Under the pieces are notes generated by a model. It was not told where the DNA came from. It did not search any database and saw only the letters and a list, made by a program, of their open reading frames with translations. DNA of 64,000 bases from Pseudozyma flocculosa PF-1 (lineage: Eukaryota > Basidiomycota > Ustilaginomycetes > Ustilaginales > Ustilaginaceae): assembly GCF_000417875.1 (NCBI RefSeq), contig NW_006920878.1, forward strand, positions 359,279 through 423,278, in the 5' to 3' direction. Of the stretch, positions 33,823 through 45,330 are shown in pieces. Position numbers and translations under genes: made by a program. Positions within the stretch are counted from its first letter, which is position 1. Each line of letters opens with the position of its first letter.

Positions 33823-36813
33823 TTAGTTGGCATGGCCACCGGTGCCGCTTCCAAAGCCGCTGCCAAAGCCGCTGCCAAAGCCGCTGCCAAAGCCACTGCC
33901 AGAGCCGCTGCCAGATCCACTGCCAGAGCCACTGCCAGATCCAGAGCCAGATCCGGAGCCACTGCCAGAGCCAGATTCAGAGCCACTGCCACTGCCAGAG
34001 CCACTGCCAGATCCATGACCGATGCCGCCACCAGATCCACCGCCAGCTCCGCCACCCGCTCCGGCACCAGCGGCAACGCCAGGTCCACCGCCAACGCCGC
34101 CAGCAGCGCCCTCAGCGACACCGCCAGCACCGTTAATCTTGCTGCTCTTGCCCTCAGCCTGCTGTTTACCGGTCGCACCCGCGGTGCCCTGACCGAGACC
34201 GCTCTTGCTGTCAGCGGGGTTGGTCGATCCGTCGAGCTTCTTCAGGTCATCGGTGTTCGTCGTTACGGTGTTGGAGGACGAGGAAGGCTTGGGGTTCTTG
34301 CTGTAGTAGGAGCGCGAAGACTCGGCACTGAAGCAGTACGTGTAGACGCCGGGGTCGGTCACGAGTTCGGCGATCTGGCCGCGGAAGCTGATGACGGCCT
34401 TGACCGGGTCGAACTGCTTCTGGTCGTGGTCGTTCCAGTTGAGCATGAGCACGCAGAAGCGCGACGTGTCGGCATTGGTGAGGCTGACCTGCTCAAAGGC
34501 GGTGCCCATAATCTTGCCGTTGATGACGTCGGCGTTGTTGGGGTTGTCCGTCGACGAGAGGCCGATACGCACGCCCTGGCCCCAGCCAGCGCGAGCAGTC
34601 ACGGCAGCACCGCTGCCGGCAGACAAATCGCGAAGGATGACGGCAAGGACAAAGGCATCCGTCAGCGTCAGCTTGCGCGCAAGAGGTTCCAACTCTGTCC
34701 AGGCGTCGTCTCCGTCTCGAGCGCGTGGCACTTACAGGTGGCCGACAAAGTCCATCTGCGAGGTACGAGCGTAGTAGCCGTTGGGACCATAGATGCCCTG
34801 GCCTCCCTTGCGGGGAGGGGCGGCCATGGCCGAGCAGTGGGAAGGCTCGTACTTGAAGACAAGGCCGCGCTCCTTGAAGCATTCGGCTGGCTCCAGGGGC
34901 TTACCAGTGGGCGTCTGGGAGATGTGGTCGCTCGGGTCGGGCCCAGATTGCTTCTCGGAGCCGTTGTCACCGCTGCCGTCAGTCTTGCCGCTGTTGGTCG
35001 CCTTGTCAGCGGTGGTACCCTGCTTTGTGGTCTTGGACTCGTTGGGCCCGTTGGCGGTGGTTCCCTTGGCGGCCTGGCGACGGTGCAGCTTGCGCGACGA
35101 GAGGTTCTTGTGTCCGTTGGCAGGCTGTTGGACCTTGGCCGACGCATCCTCGGTGCTCGGCTTTGCCCCACCCTTGTCCTTGGTCGTTTCTGGCGTCGAC
35201 TGCAGCTTGGACGCAGCGCCGGGCTTGGCCAGACCAACCTTCTCGGCAACCTGGGCCATGCTCTGGCCACTGCTCACGTTGAACGGCATGAGGGACTCGA
35301 GTTCCTGGAAGGTGAGCTTCACCTGGTTGGCCACCTTGTCGGCGACGTCGAGCCAGTTGGGGGTGGCGACGTGGTCGAGGTCGTAGGTGAGCTGCGTCTG
35401 CGAGCGGAGACCGCGGAAGGCCTTGGGCAGAATGAGCACGTTGGCGAGGCAAACTTTGCAGGAATCGTTGAGGCTCGGGAAGGTCTCGGACATGGCGTCG
35501 TCGGTACGCAGCGCCGTCTGCCACACGTTGACGTCCGAAGTGTTGCGCGAGATGGCGTTGGTGCCGACCTTAAACACAAAGTCCCTCATGTTGCCCCAGG
35601 GCTCCTGGCTGAGCGTGTAAGTCATCTCGGTGAAGAGTGTCTTCTTCTGGTACTTTGCCTGGATGTCGGTCTGAACGGTCGCATTGTAGCCCACATATCC
35701 TTGCCAGCACTGCGTTTTCAAGCAGGCAAAAAGACGCAGGGTGGACCGCAGGTCAGTGTCAGCTCAGGCGTCCGTGGAGCGAAGATTGGAGGGAGTATAT
35801 CGCGGAATACTCACGACGGCGCCAAAGGCATCCTTTGCAAGGCCGAGCTCCTTGTCGGCGTACTCGAAGTCAGACTCGGACCACGAAGCCTCGAGGGCGC
35901 ACAGCTTCACCAGAGGACGACCCTGGTAGTAGGCACTGAGCTCAGAGTCGGCGTGGATCTTCTGGTAAAGCGCCTTGGCGAGGCGGGCCGCCTGGTCAGG
36001 CGGGATCTGCATGACTGGGACGGTCCCCGACACGTGCTGCGGGGATTCCTGAAGCGAGAAGTACTCGGGGCAGAGATCAAGCTTGCAGAGTTCCTTGATC
36101 GAGCGCAGGAGGTAGTTGACGTAGTAGGACTCGTACTTGGAGTCGAGCTGTCCGGCACCAACGTAGCTCTTGGACGACTTGGCCGCCGGGTTGGCGGTCC
36201 AGGGCAGGGCGCGAGTGCTGAGCTTGACGGAATCCGACGAGCCCCTGCTGTTCTCGATGACCTCCTTGATGTCGAGTACGGTCTGGAAGAGCTTGGGCGA
36301 CGATCCGGCGAGGTTGAAGTACTTGAGGTCCCCCGTGAACGGCGCACCGCACTTCTGCGGGTCATCGGCCGTGTAGTAGTCCAGGCTGAAGTCGGAAGAG
36401 CCGATGGGGAGGCGAACCGAGTTCATACCGACACCGCCGGCGTTGAGCCATCCCTCGTTCTGCGAGTAGAGCATGTTGAGGATCTCGCAGTAGAGTTGCG
36501 GGTTGGCCTTGCGGACATCGGCCAGGATGATACCGGTGGCGTCGGTGACCGAGCCTCCGACGTTCTCCATGGTCTGGAAAGAGTTCCAGTCTTCAATCGA
36601 GAGCCCGACCGCGTCCGGCTGACCACCGGCGGCGTCGGTCGACTTGGTCAGCGGCTTGCCGGGCTTGAACTTGATGCCCGGCTTGGTGACGTCCATGGGA
36701 TTCTTGAAGTCGTGCTTGGTCGACATCAGGTAGTCGATCGTCTGACCAAGCGCGCCGGTGGCGAGCAGGGCCATGGCCAAGAGGCCAGACCACTTTCCTG
36801 AGAAGGACGCCAT
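33823..36813 (-). CDS. Divergent secreted GH30-like (beta-1,6-glucanase type) protein with Gly-Ser tail, 920 aa
   Basis: Three minus-strand exons: 36813-35815, 35709-34736 and 34612-33823 (phases 0 and 2). A signal peptide (LLAMALLATGALG) starts the protein. The GH30 fold is suggested by MNSVRLPIGSSDFSLDYYTADD, LPWTANPAAK (normally WSxPAWMK), VNYLLRSIKEL, YFSLQESP (normally QNEP) and LFTEMTYT (candidate nucleophile Glu). The position of the acid/base Glu is Ser, so activity is doubtful. A region of about 150 residues rich in Lys, Thr, Pro and Ser splits the last part of the domain. The C-terminal beta-sandwich (FVGHLGAAVTARAGWGQGVRIG) follows, then a tail of about 85 residues made of Gly-Ser repeats. 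It is probably extracellular or wall-attached. The family link is inferred from motif order. Confidence 0.72.
33838..34020 (-). repeat. Coding tandem repeat for (Gly-Ser)n / Gly-Phe-Gly-Ser tail
   Basis: On the + strand units such as CAAAGCCGCTGC and CACTGCCAGAGC repeat; on the coding strand they give Gly-Ser, Gly-Ser-Glu-Ser and GFGS units at the C-terminus of the GH30-like protein. Such arrays change length by slippage. Confidence 0.85.
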
Positions 36814-38396
36814 GCCAGGCTGATACTTAACGAGACGTTATTAGCGAGGGTAGAGATCTGCAGGAGTGGGACAGCTCAGGGGAGAAATGGTGAACGAGGG
36901 GGGAAAGAAGGGAGGAGAGGGATTAGGGGGGAGGGGCGAGGGGAAGATTCTTGGTGGATGAGAGGGAGAGAGGTGGCACGATTCGTTCGCGCTTTATGGA
37001 CTCGCTCCGCCGCCGGTCCTGAGGATGGGGCAGCCAGGAGTACGAGGAGGTTCCGAGGAGGGGCCCTACACGGCAACCGCAAACGTGCCAGGCTGCCAGG
37101 TCTACCTCATCTCACCGCATGCTCCGCCCGCCCACGCCGGCCCCTCGGGATGTGGGTGGTGCTCGGCTTTGGTGGGTGGCGACAGCAACAGCAAGAGCAA
37201 CAGCGGTGGGGTGCTGTCGCCACACCCTGGCCGTAGCTGAGAAATGATACCCCTACGATGTCGGTGTCTACCGTTGCCGCTCGTCGCCTTTAACATGGAT
37301 CGAGTGCATTGTCGTTTGTGCAACGGGGGGGTTGCAATTGCGCTTGTGATCATGTCACCATGTCGACAGCGGTTTGGAGCCCTGAGACCGGCGCTCAATC
37401 CGCGTGTTTGCGATACCTTGGCCATGCTGCCGAAATTGTGGCTGTTGGTGGGTGGATCTCTTGTTGTACTGACGATCTCTCTGTCGCTCGCGCCACGGAA
37501 CGTGATCCGGTCGGACTTCGCCCCCGATCGACGGCGAGCCGGATCGCTCCCGGCGACCATCGGAAAGCTGGCAAACGAGTTTGCAAGCTGCTGAATTGCA
37601 GACCGCCGCCGATCCCTTGCGCCCGTCCGAAGATGGATCAGGGCGAGGGCGGTCTTGCCCATTTTTGCAACTGCGCCCACCTCTGCCATGGCAACATCGG
37701 GTGGGTCTTGGAGAAGTGGATTGCCGTTCAATGCCAAAGCGCCGGTATAGGCATGGGCAAGTCTTTCTGCGATGCTTGCAGACCAAGGCCTCAAGATACC
37801 GAGGTTTCGCAGGGGGATCTTGCGTACCAGAGTCGCCACGGGTGCTGCGCAACAGGACCCCTGTAGACGGGCGATGAATCCATCGAGTCGGACGGCAGGT
37901 TGAGCATATCTCCTCCCGCCACTTGAGCCTGGCTGCAGCGACCTCGCCGGCTGACGACTTCTGCGCTGACTACGTGACCGTGTAGACGGGCTGACGGCGT
38001 TGCAAGGTTGTCGCAGGGAGGAGAGGAGCAGTGCCCGCCCGCCGGGCCTTTGTTCCAAGTCTTGGTGGGGGTCCGGCCCTCACGGGCCCGTAGACTAGCG
38101 GCCGTCCCGGTCCTTCATCAGCTTGCAACGAGCCAAGGTGGGTGGAAGACGCCCTGGCTCGGGCCGCCCACTTGGCCGTAGTAGGTGCAGGAGGCGGACG
38201 TGCTAAAAACCCCTCGCCTTTGGACCACCTCGGTCCCCTCATCCTTAGACTGTTTTGTCACTTTCCCCCTGCTCTCCCGTCCTTGGCCGTCCCCCGACAC
38301 TCCTTACCTCTTGCTCCGACTCTGTTCGTCGATCTCGTCGAACCCCGCTCGTCGGCTCCTCTCAAACCACCTTGCACTAATCAATCGCCTGCCAGC
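36814..38396. other. Divergent intergenic region, GH30-like / small secreted protein
   Basis: About 1.6 kb between divergent starts. No open frame with a recognisable domain. The leader before 38397 is CT-rich. No TATA box clearly placed for either gene. Confidence 0.5.
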
Positions 38397-39207
38397 ATGA
38401 AGGTGCTCAACGTGTCCGTCTTCGCCGCAGCTGTGGCCGTGATGGCATCTTCGGGCCTCGGAGCCGCCGTGCGCAACGAGACAGGCAACGAGGACAGCGA
38501 CTCGGGCCTGCTGAGCAAGGTCTCGGTGAGTACGGCAGGGCATCTGAGAGATGAGGGCGATCGCGGCCGGACTGACAACCCTTCCTCCTGCACCCTCTTC
38601 TGGCTGCTCGCCGTACCCTGGCGAGACGCAGCCCGTGCTCCAGCACGCTCTGACGCACATCGCCGTCAACTACGACCCAAAGAAGAGGCAAGCCCACTTC
38701 CACAAGTGGATCAATGAGCAGATCCAACTCGGAAACGACAGGGTCAAGTCGCTCCTCAACGACCACCACGAGGCGATCCCCATCGACAAGGCCTATGGCA
38801 TGCACGATGTTTCCAGCCATCTCAACTTCGGTTTTGGCAAGCTCGGTGACCTTGTCTCGCATGACTCAAGCAATCCGGACCATGCCGCCTTCAACTTCGA
38901 CGACTTCTTCAAGACCCACGACGGCGAGGAGGACGGCAGCGGCGAGAATGTCGACCAGGTCCTCAACCGCATGCTGGGACCCAAGGGATGGGGCATCCAG
39001 GACCAGAGGATGCTCAGGCTGGCCACCTCGCAGAAGTCTTCCTCTTGGTCTTCGTCTTGGTCGTCGTCGAGCAAGTCGTCGTGGAGCTCTTCCTCGAAGA
39101 GCTCGGACAACTCCGAGACCAAGGAGTGCACCGAGAGCTCCCAGCAAGAAGCGGCCAGCTTCGCATCCGTCTTCCTCAACATGGGCAGCCAATTTGGCGC
39201 TCGTTGA
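38397..39207 (+). CDS. Small secreted protein with Ser-rich C-terminus, 234 aa
   Basis: Two exons, 38397-38525 and 38632-39207, joined in phase 0 (GTGAGT, CGCAG). A clear signal peptide (MKVLNVSVFAAAVAVMASSGLGA) is followed by a mature protein with no recognised domain. Residues ~45-150 are rich in His, Asp and Asn (e.g. NDHHEAIPIDKAYGMHD), and around 170-200 there is a Ser/Trp/Lys tract (SSSWSSSWSSSSKSS). There is only one Cys, so it is not a disulfide-rich effector. It is a candidate secreted, lineage-specific protein; no function can be assigned. Confidence 0.7.
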
Positions 39208-39709
39208 CCGTCCGTATTCGCTTTCGCTTCGTCCACCTAATGTAGAGGTCCCCTTCCTTCCTTGCCCATCGTGAAACTCTTCGATCGCCCCTCTCGCGAT
39301 GCCCTCCATCCTTCTCTGTCTTGGCCTCTTCACCGTCCCACTGTCGTTGTCGCGTATCTCAGTGTCCGTCGAACGCTTTCTTGAACGCCATGATTGATGG
39401 GCAAGCTCGGAAACGCCAGAAGTCCCGGTGAATCGACTGTCGAGGGCTGTGTACTGTAGGTATCGAGTTCGGCGGGTCGAGGTGGCGGATAAGTTGGTTC
39501 GGTGGGAACCGGGAGCTTGACGCGCGGCTTCGGCGCCAGCAAAGTGGGTTCGGGTAAGCCACCCCCGCTTACTAAGCGATTAGAGCTCCAAGAAGAACGT
39601 AACGCCCGCGAAGCCCCACCCGCGAATCACCTTCGCTCATCACCTCGACCCACGATACGGCAAACACCCCTTCCTCCTCTGCGAAACCCGCGCCGGCACG
39701 ACAATCACG
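39208..39709. other. Intergenic region upstream of Cox11
   Basis: About 500 bases between two + strand genes; CT-rich near 39630-39700. Nothing recognised. Confidence 0.5.
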
Positions 39710-40902
39710 ATGTCCAGAGCCTCTTGCTGCTCCCTAGCGAGGCTGTGTCTTCCGCTCGCGCGTTCGGGCGTACGTCAGACCTCTCAGCCCGTCTCGACAC
39801 TCCGCCAACTCGCACACACTTGGGCCAACGCACAGGCAACGCCGCCACACGGCGCTCGAGCTCCCTTCCAGGCATGTCGTCGATCCGTGTCGCAGCTTGG
39901 CCCAGTGTCCTTGAGGCGATTCTCGACAACGCGCAGCACATTCGAGCAAGCGACGTCGAGCCCACCCCGTAGCGGTTCTTCTGGCTCGTCGCCTTCTCCT
40001 ACGGCGCCACCGTCCAGCAGGATGGCCGAGCTCAATCGAGAGTTTCAGCGGAGACAGCGCGACACGTACAAGAAGCGCAACCAGTCCCTTTTCATGTACT
40101 CGGCCGCCACCATCATCTTTGCCGTTGGCTTCACCTACGCCGCGGTGCCTCTGTACCGAGCCTTCTGCTCCGCCACGGGCTTTTCTGGCACGCCGCTAAC
40201 CGACCCGTCCAGGTTCGAGCCATCTCGACTGGTACCGGCCTACCTCGATCCCTCCACCAACCGGCCGGCCAAGCGGATCCGCGTCACGTTCAACGCGGAC
40301 GCCTCCGACGCCATCCCGTGGACCTTTACTCCGCAGCAGAAGGAGATCTACGTGCTGCCCGGCGAGACCGCCCTGGCCTTCTACACAGCCAAAAACAAGA
40401 GCGATCGCGACATCATCGGCATCGCAACCTACAATGTCGCTCCGGATAGGGTGAGTGCTCGAGGGACGCCGACGCCCTTGAACCGAGCTCCTGCAGCCCC
40501 CAAAGACCCGCACCGCTGACGCCGTGTGGCCAGCGCGCCCCTCTCTCCCTTCCCGACAACCTCGACGCTTTAGATCGCGCCATACTTTGCCAAGGTCGAG
40601 TGCTTCTGTTTTGAAGAGCAGAAGCTGATCGCCGGTGAAGAGGTCGACCTGCCGATCTTCTTCTTCATCGACTCGGACGTGCTCGATGACCCGTCGGTCA
40701 AGGACGTCGACGACGTCGTGCTCAGCTACACTTTCTTCTCGGCCCGGAGGAATCCGAAGAACGGTCAGCTAGAGTATGTATCTTCCTTACGGCGATCTAT
40801 GCGGCGCTATCTCGGGACGCTGACCGTGCCCCTTGCCTTTTGTGCCGATGCAACAGGCCGGATACGGACCTCTCCAAGTACCAGGTCGGCAAGGATCTTT
40901 AG
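39710..40902 (+). CDS. COX11: Cytochrome c oxidase assembly protein Cox11
   Basis: Three exons: 39710-40450, 40574-40773 and 40857-40902 (donors GTGAGT and GTATGT), giving 328 residues. A long Arg/Ser-rich mitochondrial presequence (~100 residues) precedes the single membrane span (SLFMYSAATIIFAVGFTYA). The soluble intermembrane-space domain carries the copper-binding CFCF motif (KVECFCFEEQ) and the conserved PLYRAFC and IAPYFAKV segments. Cox11 delivers copper to the CuB site of Cox1 in the inner membrane. The last exon codes only the C-terminal 15 residues (PDTDLSKYQVGKDL after a split Glu codon). Confidence 0.95.
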
Positions 40903-41361
40903 ACCTTTCCGTGTCTTCCGAATCCCCTGGGCAGTGCCCTTACCCACCTCTCTACCCTCGCGCACCGGTCTCTTTGTAATCCATCTCTTTGTCTCTCGGA
41001 AGAGTGTCTTGTGCCATATCGAAGACGAAGCAGGCGTCGGTGTGGCGGAGGGCGAAGGGCCCTGTTTCAGGGTCCAGTCACGTGCGTCTCCTCAAATTTT
41101 TGACGGGCGAGCCTTCGCCACCTCAGTTTCCCCGCTCTGCCGCTTGCATCTCCGTCTTGCCTCAGTCCACCTTCCATCGGCCACATCCCCGCTCGATCGG
41201 TCCTGCGATCAACGAAGCACCCTTGCCTTCGCTCTCTACCCTCCGCACCGTTCAGCTTCTCCCTTTTCGACCGCACTGCACCGGCAAGCGCGCTCTTCTT
41301 CCCTCTGCCTCTAGCCAACACCGCCCTCTGACTTGGCCAAGGACGCCCACCGACGTTCACC
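40903..41361. other. Intergenic region, Cox11 / Utp11
   Basis: About 460 bases; CT-rich toward the Utp11 start. Nothing else recognised. Confidence 0.5.
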
Positions 41362-42580
41362 ATGCCCGGCTCCTCGCTCCGCAATGCCGTGCAGCGACGC
41401 AACCACAAGGAGCGGTCGCAGCCGGTCGGCCGGCAAAAGCTGGGTCTGCTGGAGAAGCACAAGGACTACGTGCTCCGCGCCAAGGATCACAATGTCAAGC
41501 AGCAGCGGCTCAAGCGCTTGCGCGAGATTGCGGCGATGCGGAACAAGGACGAGTTCAACTTTGGCATGGTCCGGACCAAGACTGTCAATGGCGTCCATGT
41601 GCAGGACCGCGGCAACGAGGCGCTCAAGAACGACGTCGTGGCCCTGCTCAAGACGCAGGATGCCGGCTATGTGCGCCTGCACATCACAAAGGAGAGGAGG
41701 AAGATCGACAAGCTCAAGGAGAGGATCGCCATCGCTCTGCCCGGCATGCGCGAGGAGTGGCTCGACGAAAAAGAGGGCAGGAAGCAGACGCTGCAGAGGG
41801 CTGGTCTGCTGAGGTCGGAGAAGGTCAAGGGCAAGGCCAAGGCCAAGGCAGACGAGGACGACTGGGAGCTCGATTTGCTCGATGGCATCGACGACGACAT
41901 GGAAGGTGCAGCGGGAGCGGGGAGCCTCGTCGGTGGCATGGGGAAGAAGACGGTCTGGCTGGACGACGTGGACCAGGCGCGAGCATACGGGACAGCACCC
42001 GCAGCGACGGCACCGACAAGGACGGCCGCGCTACGGGACGACATGGACGATCTCGACGACGACGACGACGACGACGATGAAGGCAGCATCGGCGACTTCG
42101 GATCTTCATCAGAGGATGACGCGACCGCACCTTCGGCAGCATCAGCACGACGCAAGGGAGAGGTGAGCATTCCGTTGGTCGCCTTCGATGCCTTCAGCGT
42201 TGCACTGCGACGTGCTGACACTTGGTTTCGTCCCCGTTCCCACGCCCTTCCGCTCCGCATCTCGCCCTCGTGCGTAGAAGCATCTGGGCTACCTCGTCTC
42301 TGAGCTCCGCTCTCGGCAGGAGCGCCTCGACTCGCTCAGGGAGGCTGCTGAGAAACTCGGTCTGGTCAAGGCGCTCATGACGACCAAGGGTCAGGCGGCG
42401 CGGCGACAGTCGTCGCAGAAGCAGTCGCTCACTGACGCTGTGGCGGCAGGCAAGATGACCGCCAACGGCCTGGCCCTTCCTGGCAACGAGAGCGACGACG
42501 ACGACGACGAGAAAGACGGCCGAGGCAGGAAGAAGCCCGTCAAGAAGATGTTCAAGTGGAGCAAGGAGAGGAAGCGCTAG
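41362..42580 (+). CDS. UTP11: U3 snoRNA-associated protein Utp11 (SSU processome)
   Basis: Two exons, 41362-42162 and 42278-42580, joined in phase 0 (GTGAGC, GTAG), giving 367 residues. The family N-terminus is present: SSLRNAVQRRNHKERSQP, GLLEKHKDYVLRAKDHN, and KDEFNFGMVRTK. Utp11 is a component of the 90S pre-ribosome/SSU processome in the nucleolus, needed for 18S rRNA maturation. It is basic and coiled at the ends, with an Asp-rich acidic tract at about residues 230-255 just before the intron. The C-terminus KKMFKWSKERKR matches the family end. Confidence 0.95.
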
Positions 42581-43908
42581 ACGAGGCCGACCCGTGCATT
42601 CCCGGCCGCAGCCGTCTTTCATGTAGCGAGCGGCGAGCGGCACGCGTTCCGTGGGCCCAGCCCTTGACATGGGATATCGAACCAGTGGACGACAGTCGGT
42701 CAAGTTCTGCCTGCGTTGCTCTTGGCGTGTCGCGATAGGGATGCGCACGACATCCGGTGCCGACGCCCTAGCTTGGCGTTGTCTGGTGTGCGGGTCAGAG
42801 GGGACCACGTACGTCGTTGATGCCGTGAGGCTGACCTGCCGTGTGAGGCACCAGCGTGCACCACCAGGCAGCTCTTGTCGGACGGCGGCGCGAGGTCTTG
42901 GCCCGGCTTCTCTCGCGCGAAAGGATATTCGCCCGGCACGGATTTGCTTTGACGTCATGGGCGGCGGGAAGCCGGTGTGGCGGTGTGCGGCCGCCGCCCG
43001 AAGAAACGTTTCGGATGACCGCCGCGAAGACATGCAGAGGTCTGCCAGCTGGAGGGCATCGGCCATTGAAAGACAAACTGCCGACATCGAAGCTGGGTCT
43101 CGCTGCAAAAGCTGAAGACCGCCGACTGCCGAGGCCCCGGAGCCGTATCCATGACGTTGGGCTGTGCTCGGCCAGTTGCGGATGTTGGAGCGCCGTCGAT
43201 CCGCCTCTTCGGCTTCTTCCGTCAAGGAAGATCGAGCAAAGCTTACAGCGGCGGGCGCGGCAACGTGCCCAAGCTTGTCGCTCGGCTGATCCGGCTGTGA
43301 CGTTCCTCCTGGTCGTCAGCGGCGGCTTCGGACCGTTGCCGTCTCGCCGCCACCACTTTGCCCGCACACAAACAGCAGATCGAGAGAGGAAGAGAGAGGC
43401 CGGAGACGCCGAGCGGGCGGCACAGCCGGGCTGATGAAAGTCGAGAAAAACCTCCACCTCGTCGGACGGGACCCCGAAAGGTGTCACTGCTCTTCCGCCG
43501 CCGCCGCTGCCAAACCTGACGTCCGCCCAAACTGCCAGCCCAAGGCGAATTCTCTCCCCCCTCAGCTTTGCCTGCCTAGGCCTCGATGATGAGGCAGTGC
43601 CCCTCGATCAAGGCACTCGACGACAGGAAGAAGGAAGAGGCGAGAGGCGGCAGGAACGCTCGAAATCGAGCCAACCGTCAGGCCTGCCCCGAGCTGCCGC
43701 GCCCTGGGCATGTGGGGAGGCACCTCATAGACACGAGGGGCGGCAGATCAGTCGACCCCTCCTCGGTCATGACGACGCTGATCAAGGGTGCTGGGTCCGT
43801 GGTCGTGGCTGCAAAGCCGAGGGGAGCCGGCGTCGTATATAAGGACCGGGAAGAGACGGGGACCCTCGCTGGAACAGCATCACTACCACTCAACCACCTC
43901 GTCCCACC
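42581..43908. other. Intergenic region upstream of ferritin-like secreted protein
   Basis: About 1.3 kb between two + strand genes. No gene recognised. The right end holds a TATATAAG box at 43836-43843. Confidence 0.55.
43836..43843 (+). promoter_or_regulatory. TATA box of ferritin-like gene
   Basis: TATATAAG lies about 70 bases before the ATG at 43909, with a short leader of CACTACCACTC type. It is the clearest core promoter in the window and suggests strong or inducible expression. Confidence 0.7.
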
Positions 43909-45330
43909 ATGAAATTCTCGGCCGCTACCGCTCTCGCTCTTGCCACCGTCGCGTCTGCCTCTCCCCTCCTCAAGAGGCAGCAGGACCCCAATGCCACCGG
44001 TGGCGCCGCCGGCGCCGGGGGCGACAACTCCACCTCGAGCAGCGGAGGCTCCGAGAACGGCACCTCGACCAACGACCCGACTCCCATCCCGCTCAACCTC
44101 AACGACACGCAGATCCTTCAGTACGCTCTGACGCTCGAGCACCTCGAGGCCGCCTTCTACAACCAGAGCCTGCAGCAGCTCGGCGAGGACGCCTTCAGCC
44201 AGGCCGGCTTCAATGCCTCGACGCGCAACCAGCTCTACAGCATCGGCCGCGACGAGGCGGCGCACGTCGACTTCCTCACCCAGGCGCTCGGCCCGGACGC
44301 GGTCGGCGCGTGCACCTACAACTTCTCTGCTGTCCAGGACGTTCCCTCGTTCCTTGCCACCGCCCAGGTGCTCGAGGGCGTTGGCGTGAGCGCCTACATC
44401 GGGGCTGCCAGGAACATCACGTCCAAGGACTACCTGGTTTCGGCCGCCTCGATCCTCACCGTCGAGTCGAGGCACGCCAGCTACATCAACTCGCAGGTCA
44501 GCGCGGACGGCAACGTCGTCCCCTCGCCCTACGACACCCCGCTCGACTTCAACCAGGTCTACTCGCTCGCGGCTCCCTTCATCACCGAGTGCCCCCGCAA
44601 CCAGAGCCTTCCCTTCTCGCCTTTCCCTGCTGCCAGCCTCTCGCCCGCCGGCGGTGCCGATGCCTCGAGCAACAATGGCTTCTTCACCCCCGGATCGCAG
44701 GTCACCGTGAGCTACGACAGCGGCAACTCGACCAACGGCGGCAGTGGTGCAATGGGCAACAACTCGTCCAGCGGCATGGACGGACAGACCTACCTCGCCA
44801 TCATCCAGGGCCCTACCCCTCCCGTCTTCCTGCCCTTCACCCAGGACCAGCCTGTCACGCTTCCCTCTAACCTCACGGGCGGACAGATCTACGCCATCGT
44901 CACGTCGTCCAACAGCTCGGTGACGGACGACAACACCATCGCCGGCCCCGCCGTTGCCTACATCAACGTGCCCCTCCCCGAGGCCCCCTCGGCTTCCGCC
45001 AGCGCCTCGTCGTCGGCCGGTAGCACCGGTGCCGCCGGCGCGCCCGGAGCCTCCGAGACTGGCTCCATGTCAATGATGCCCACTGCCTCCTCGGCTGCCG
45101 GCTCGTCGACCCAGACCAACGGCGGTGCAGCTGGTGCCGGACCTATGGCCACCTCGTCGGGCTCGTCGGGCATGATGCCCACTGACGCCGCAGGATCTTC
45201 GTCGGCCGCTCCCTCGGCCACCGCCAGCGGCATTAGCAGCGAGCTGAGCGCCGCCCAGGCGAGCGCTAGCGCCTTCACCGGCTCCGTCGGCAGTGCTTCC
45301 GCTGCCCCTGCTCCCACGGGCTCGGCTTGA
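43909..45330 (+). CDS. Secreted ferritin-like domain protein (Rds1/stress-response type), 473 aa
   Basis: Intronless frame of 474 codons. Signal peptide MKFSAATALALATVASAS is followed by a dibasic LLKRQ that looks like a Kex2 site. Residues ~60-230 form a ferritin-like four-helix region: QILQYALTLEHLEAAFYNQ, IGRDEAAHVDFL, YLVSAASILTVESRHASYI, with Glu/His residues spaced as in di-iron carriers. Fungal Rds1 and plant desiccation-related proteins share this domain. The C-terminal ~130 residues are Ser/Ala/Gly/Thr-rich, as in wall proteins. It ends without the hydrophobic tail needed for a GPI anchor, so it is probably released or wall-bound. A strong TATA box and compact gene suggest high expression. 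Confidence 0.85.
   Translation: MKFSAATALALATVASASPLLKRQQDPNATGGAAGAGGDNSTSSSGGSENGTSTNDPTPIPLNLNDTQILQYALTLEHLEAAFYNQSLQQLGEDAFSQAGFNASTRNQLYSIGRDEAAHVDFLTQALGPDAVGACTYNFSAVQDVPSFLATAQVLEGVGVSAYIGAARNITSKDYLVSAASILTVESRHASYINSQVSADGNVVPSPYDTPLDFNQVYSLAAPFITECPRNQSLPFSPFPAASLSPAGGADASSNNGFFTPGSQVTVSYDSGNSTNGGSGAMGNNSSSGMDGQTYLAIIQGPTPPVFLPFTQDQPVTLPSNLTGGQIYAIVTSSNSSVTDDNTIAGPAVAYINVPLPEAPSASASASSSAGSTGAAGAPGASETGSMSMMPTASSAAGSSTQTNGGAAGAGPMATSSGSSGMMPTDAAGSSSAAPSATASGISSELSAAQASASAFTGSVGSASAAPAPTGSA

Noticed and set aside
33838..34020. Regular repeats that could suggest a CRISPR-like array.
   Set aside because: Units are short, contiguous, without spacers, and code for Gly-Ser in a eukaryotic secreted protein.
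33484..36801. Open frame of 1105 codons on the + strand.
   Set aside because: It is the antisense of the GH30-like gene; GC-rich codon bias keeps the opposite strand open. The minus strand has signal peptide, phase-matched introns and domain motifs.
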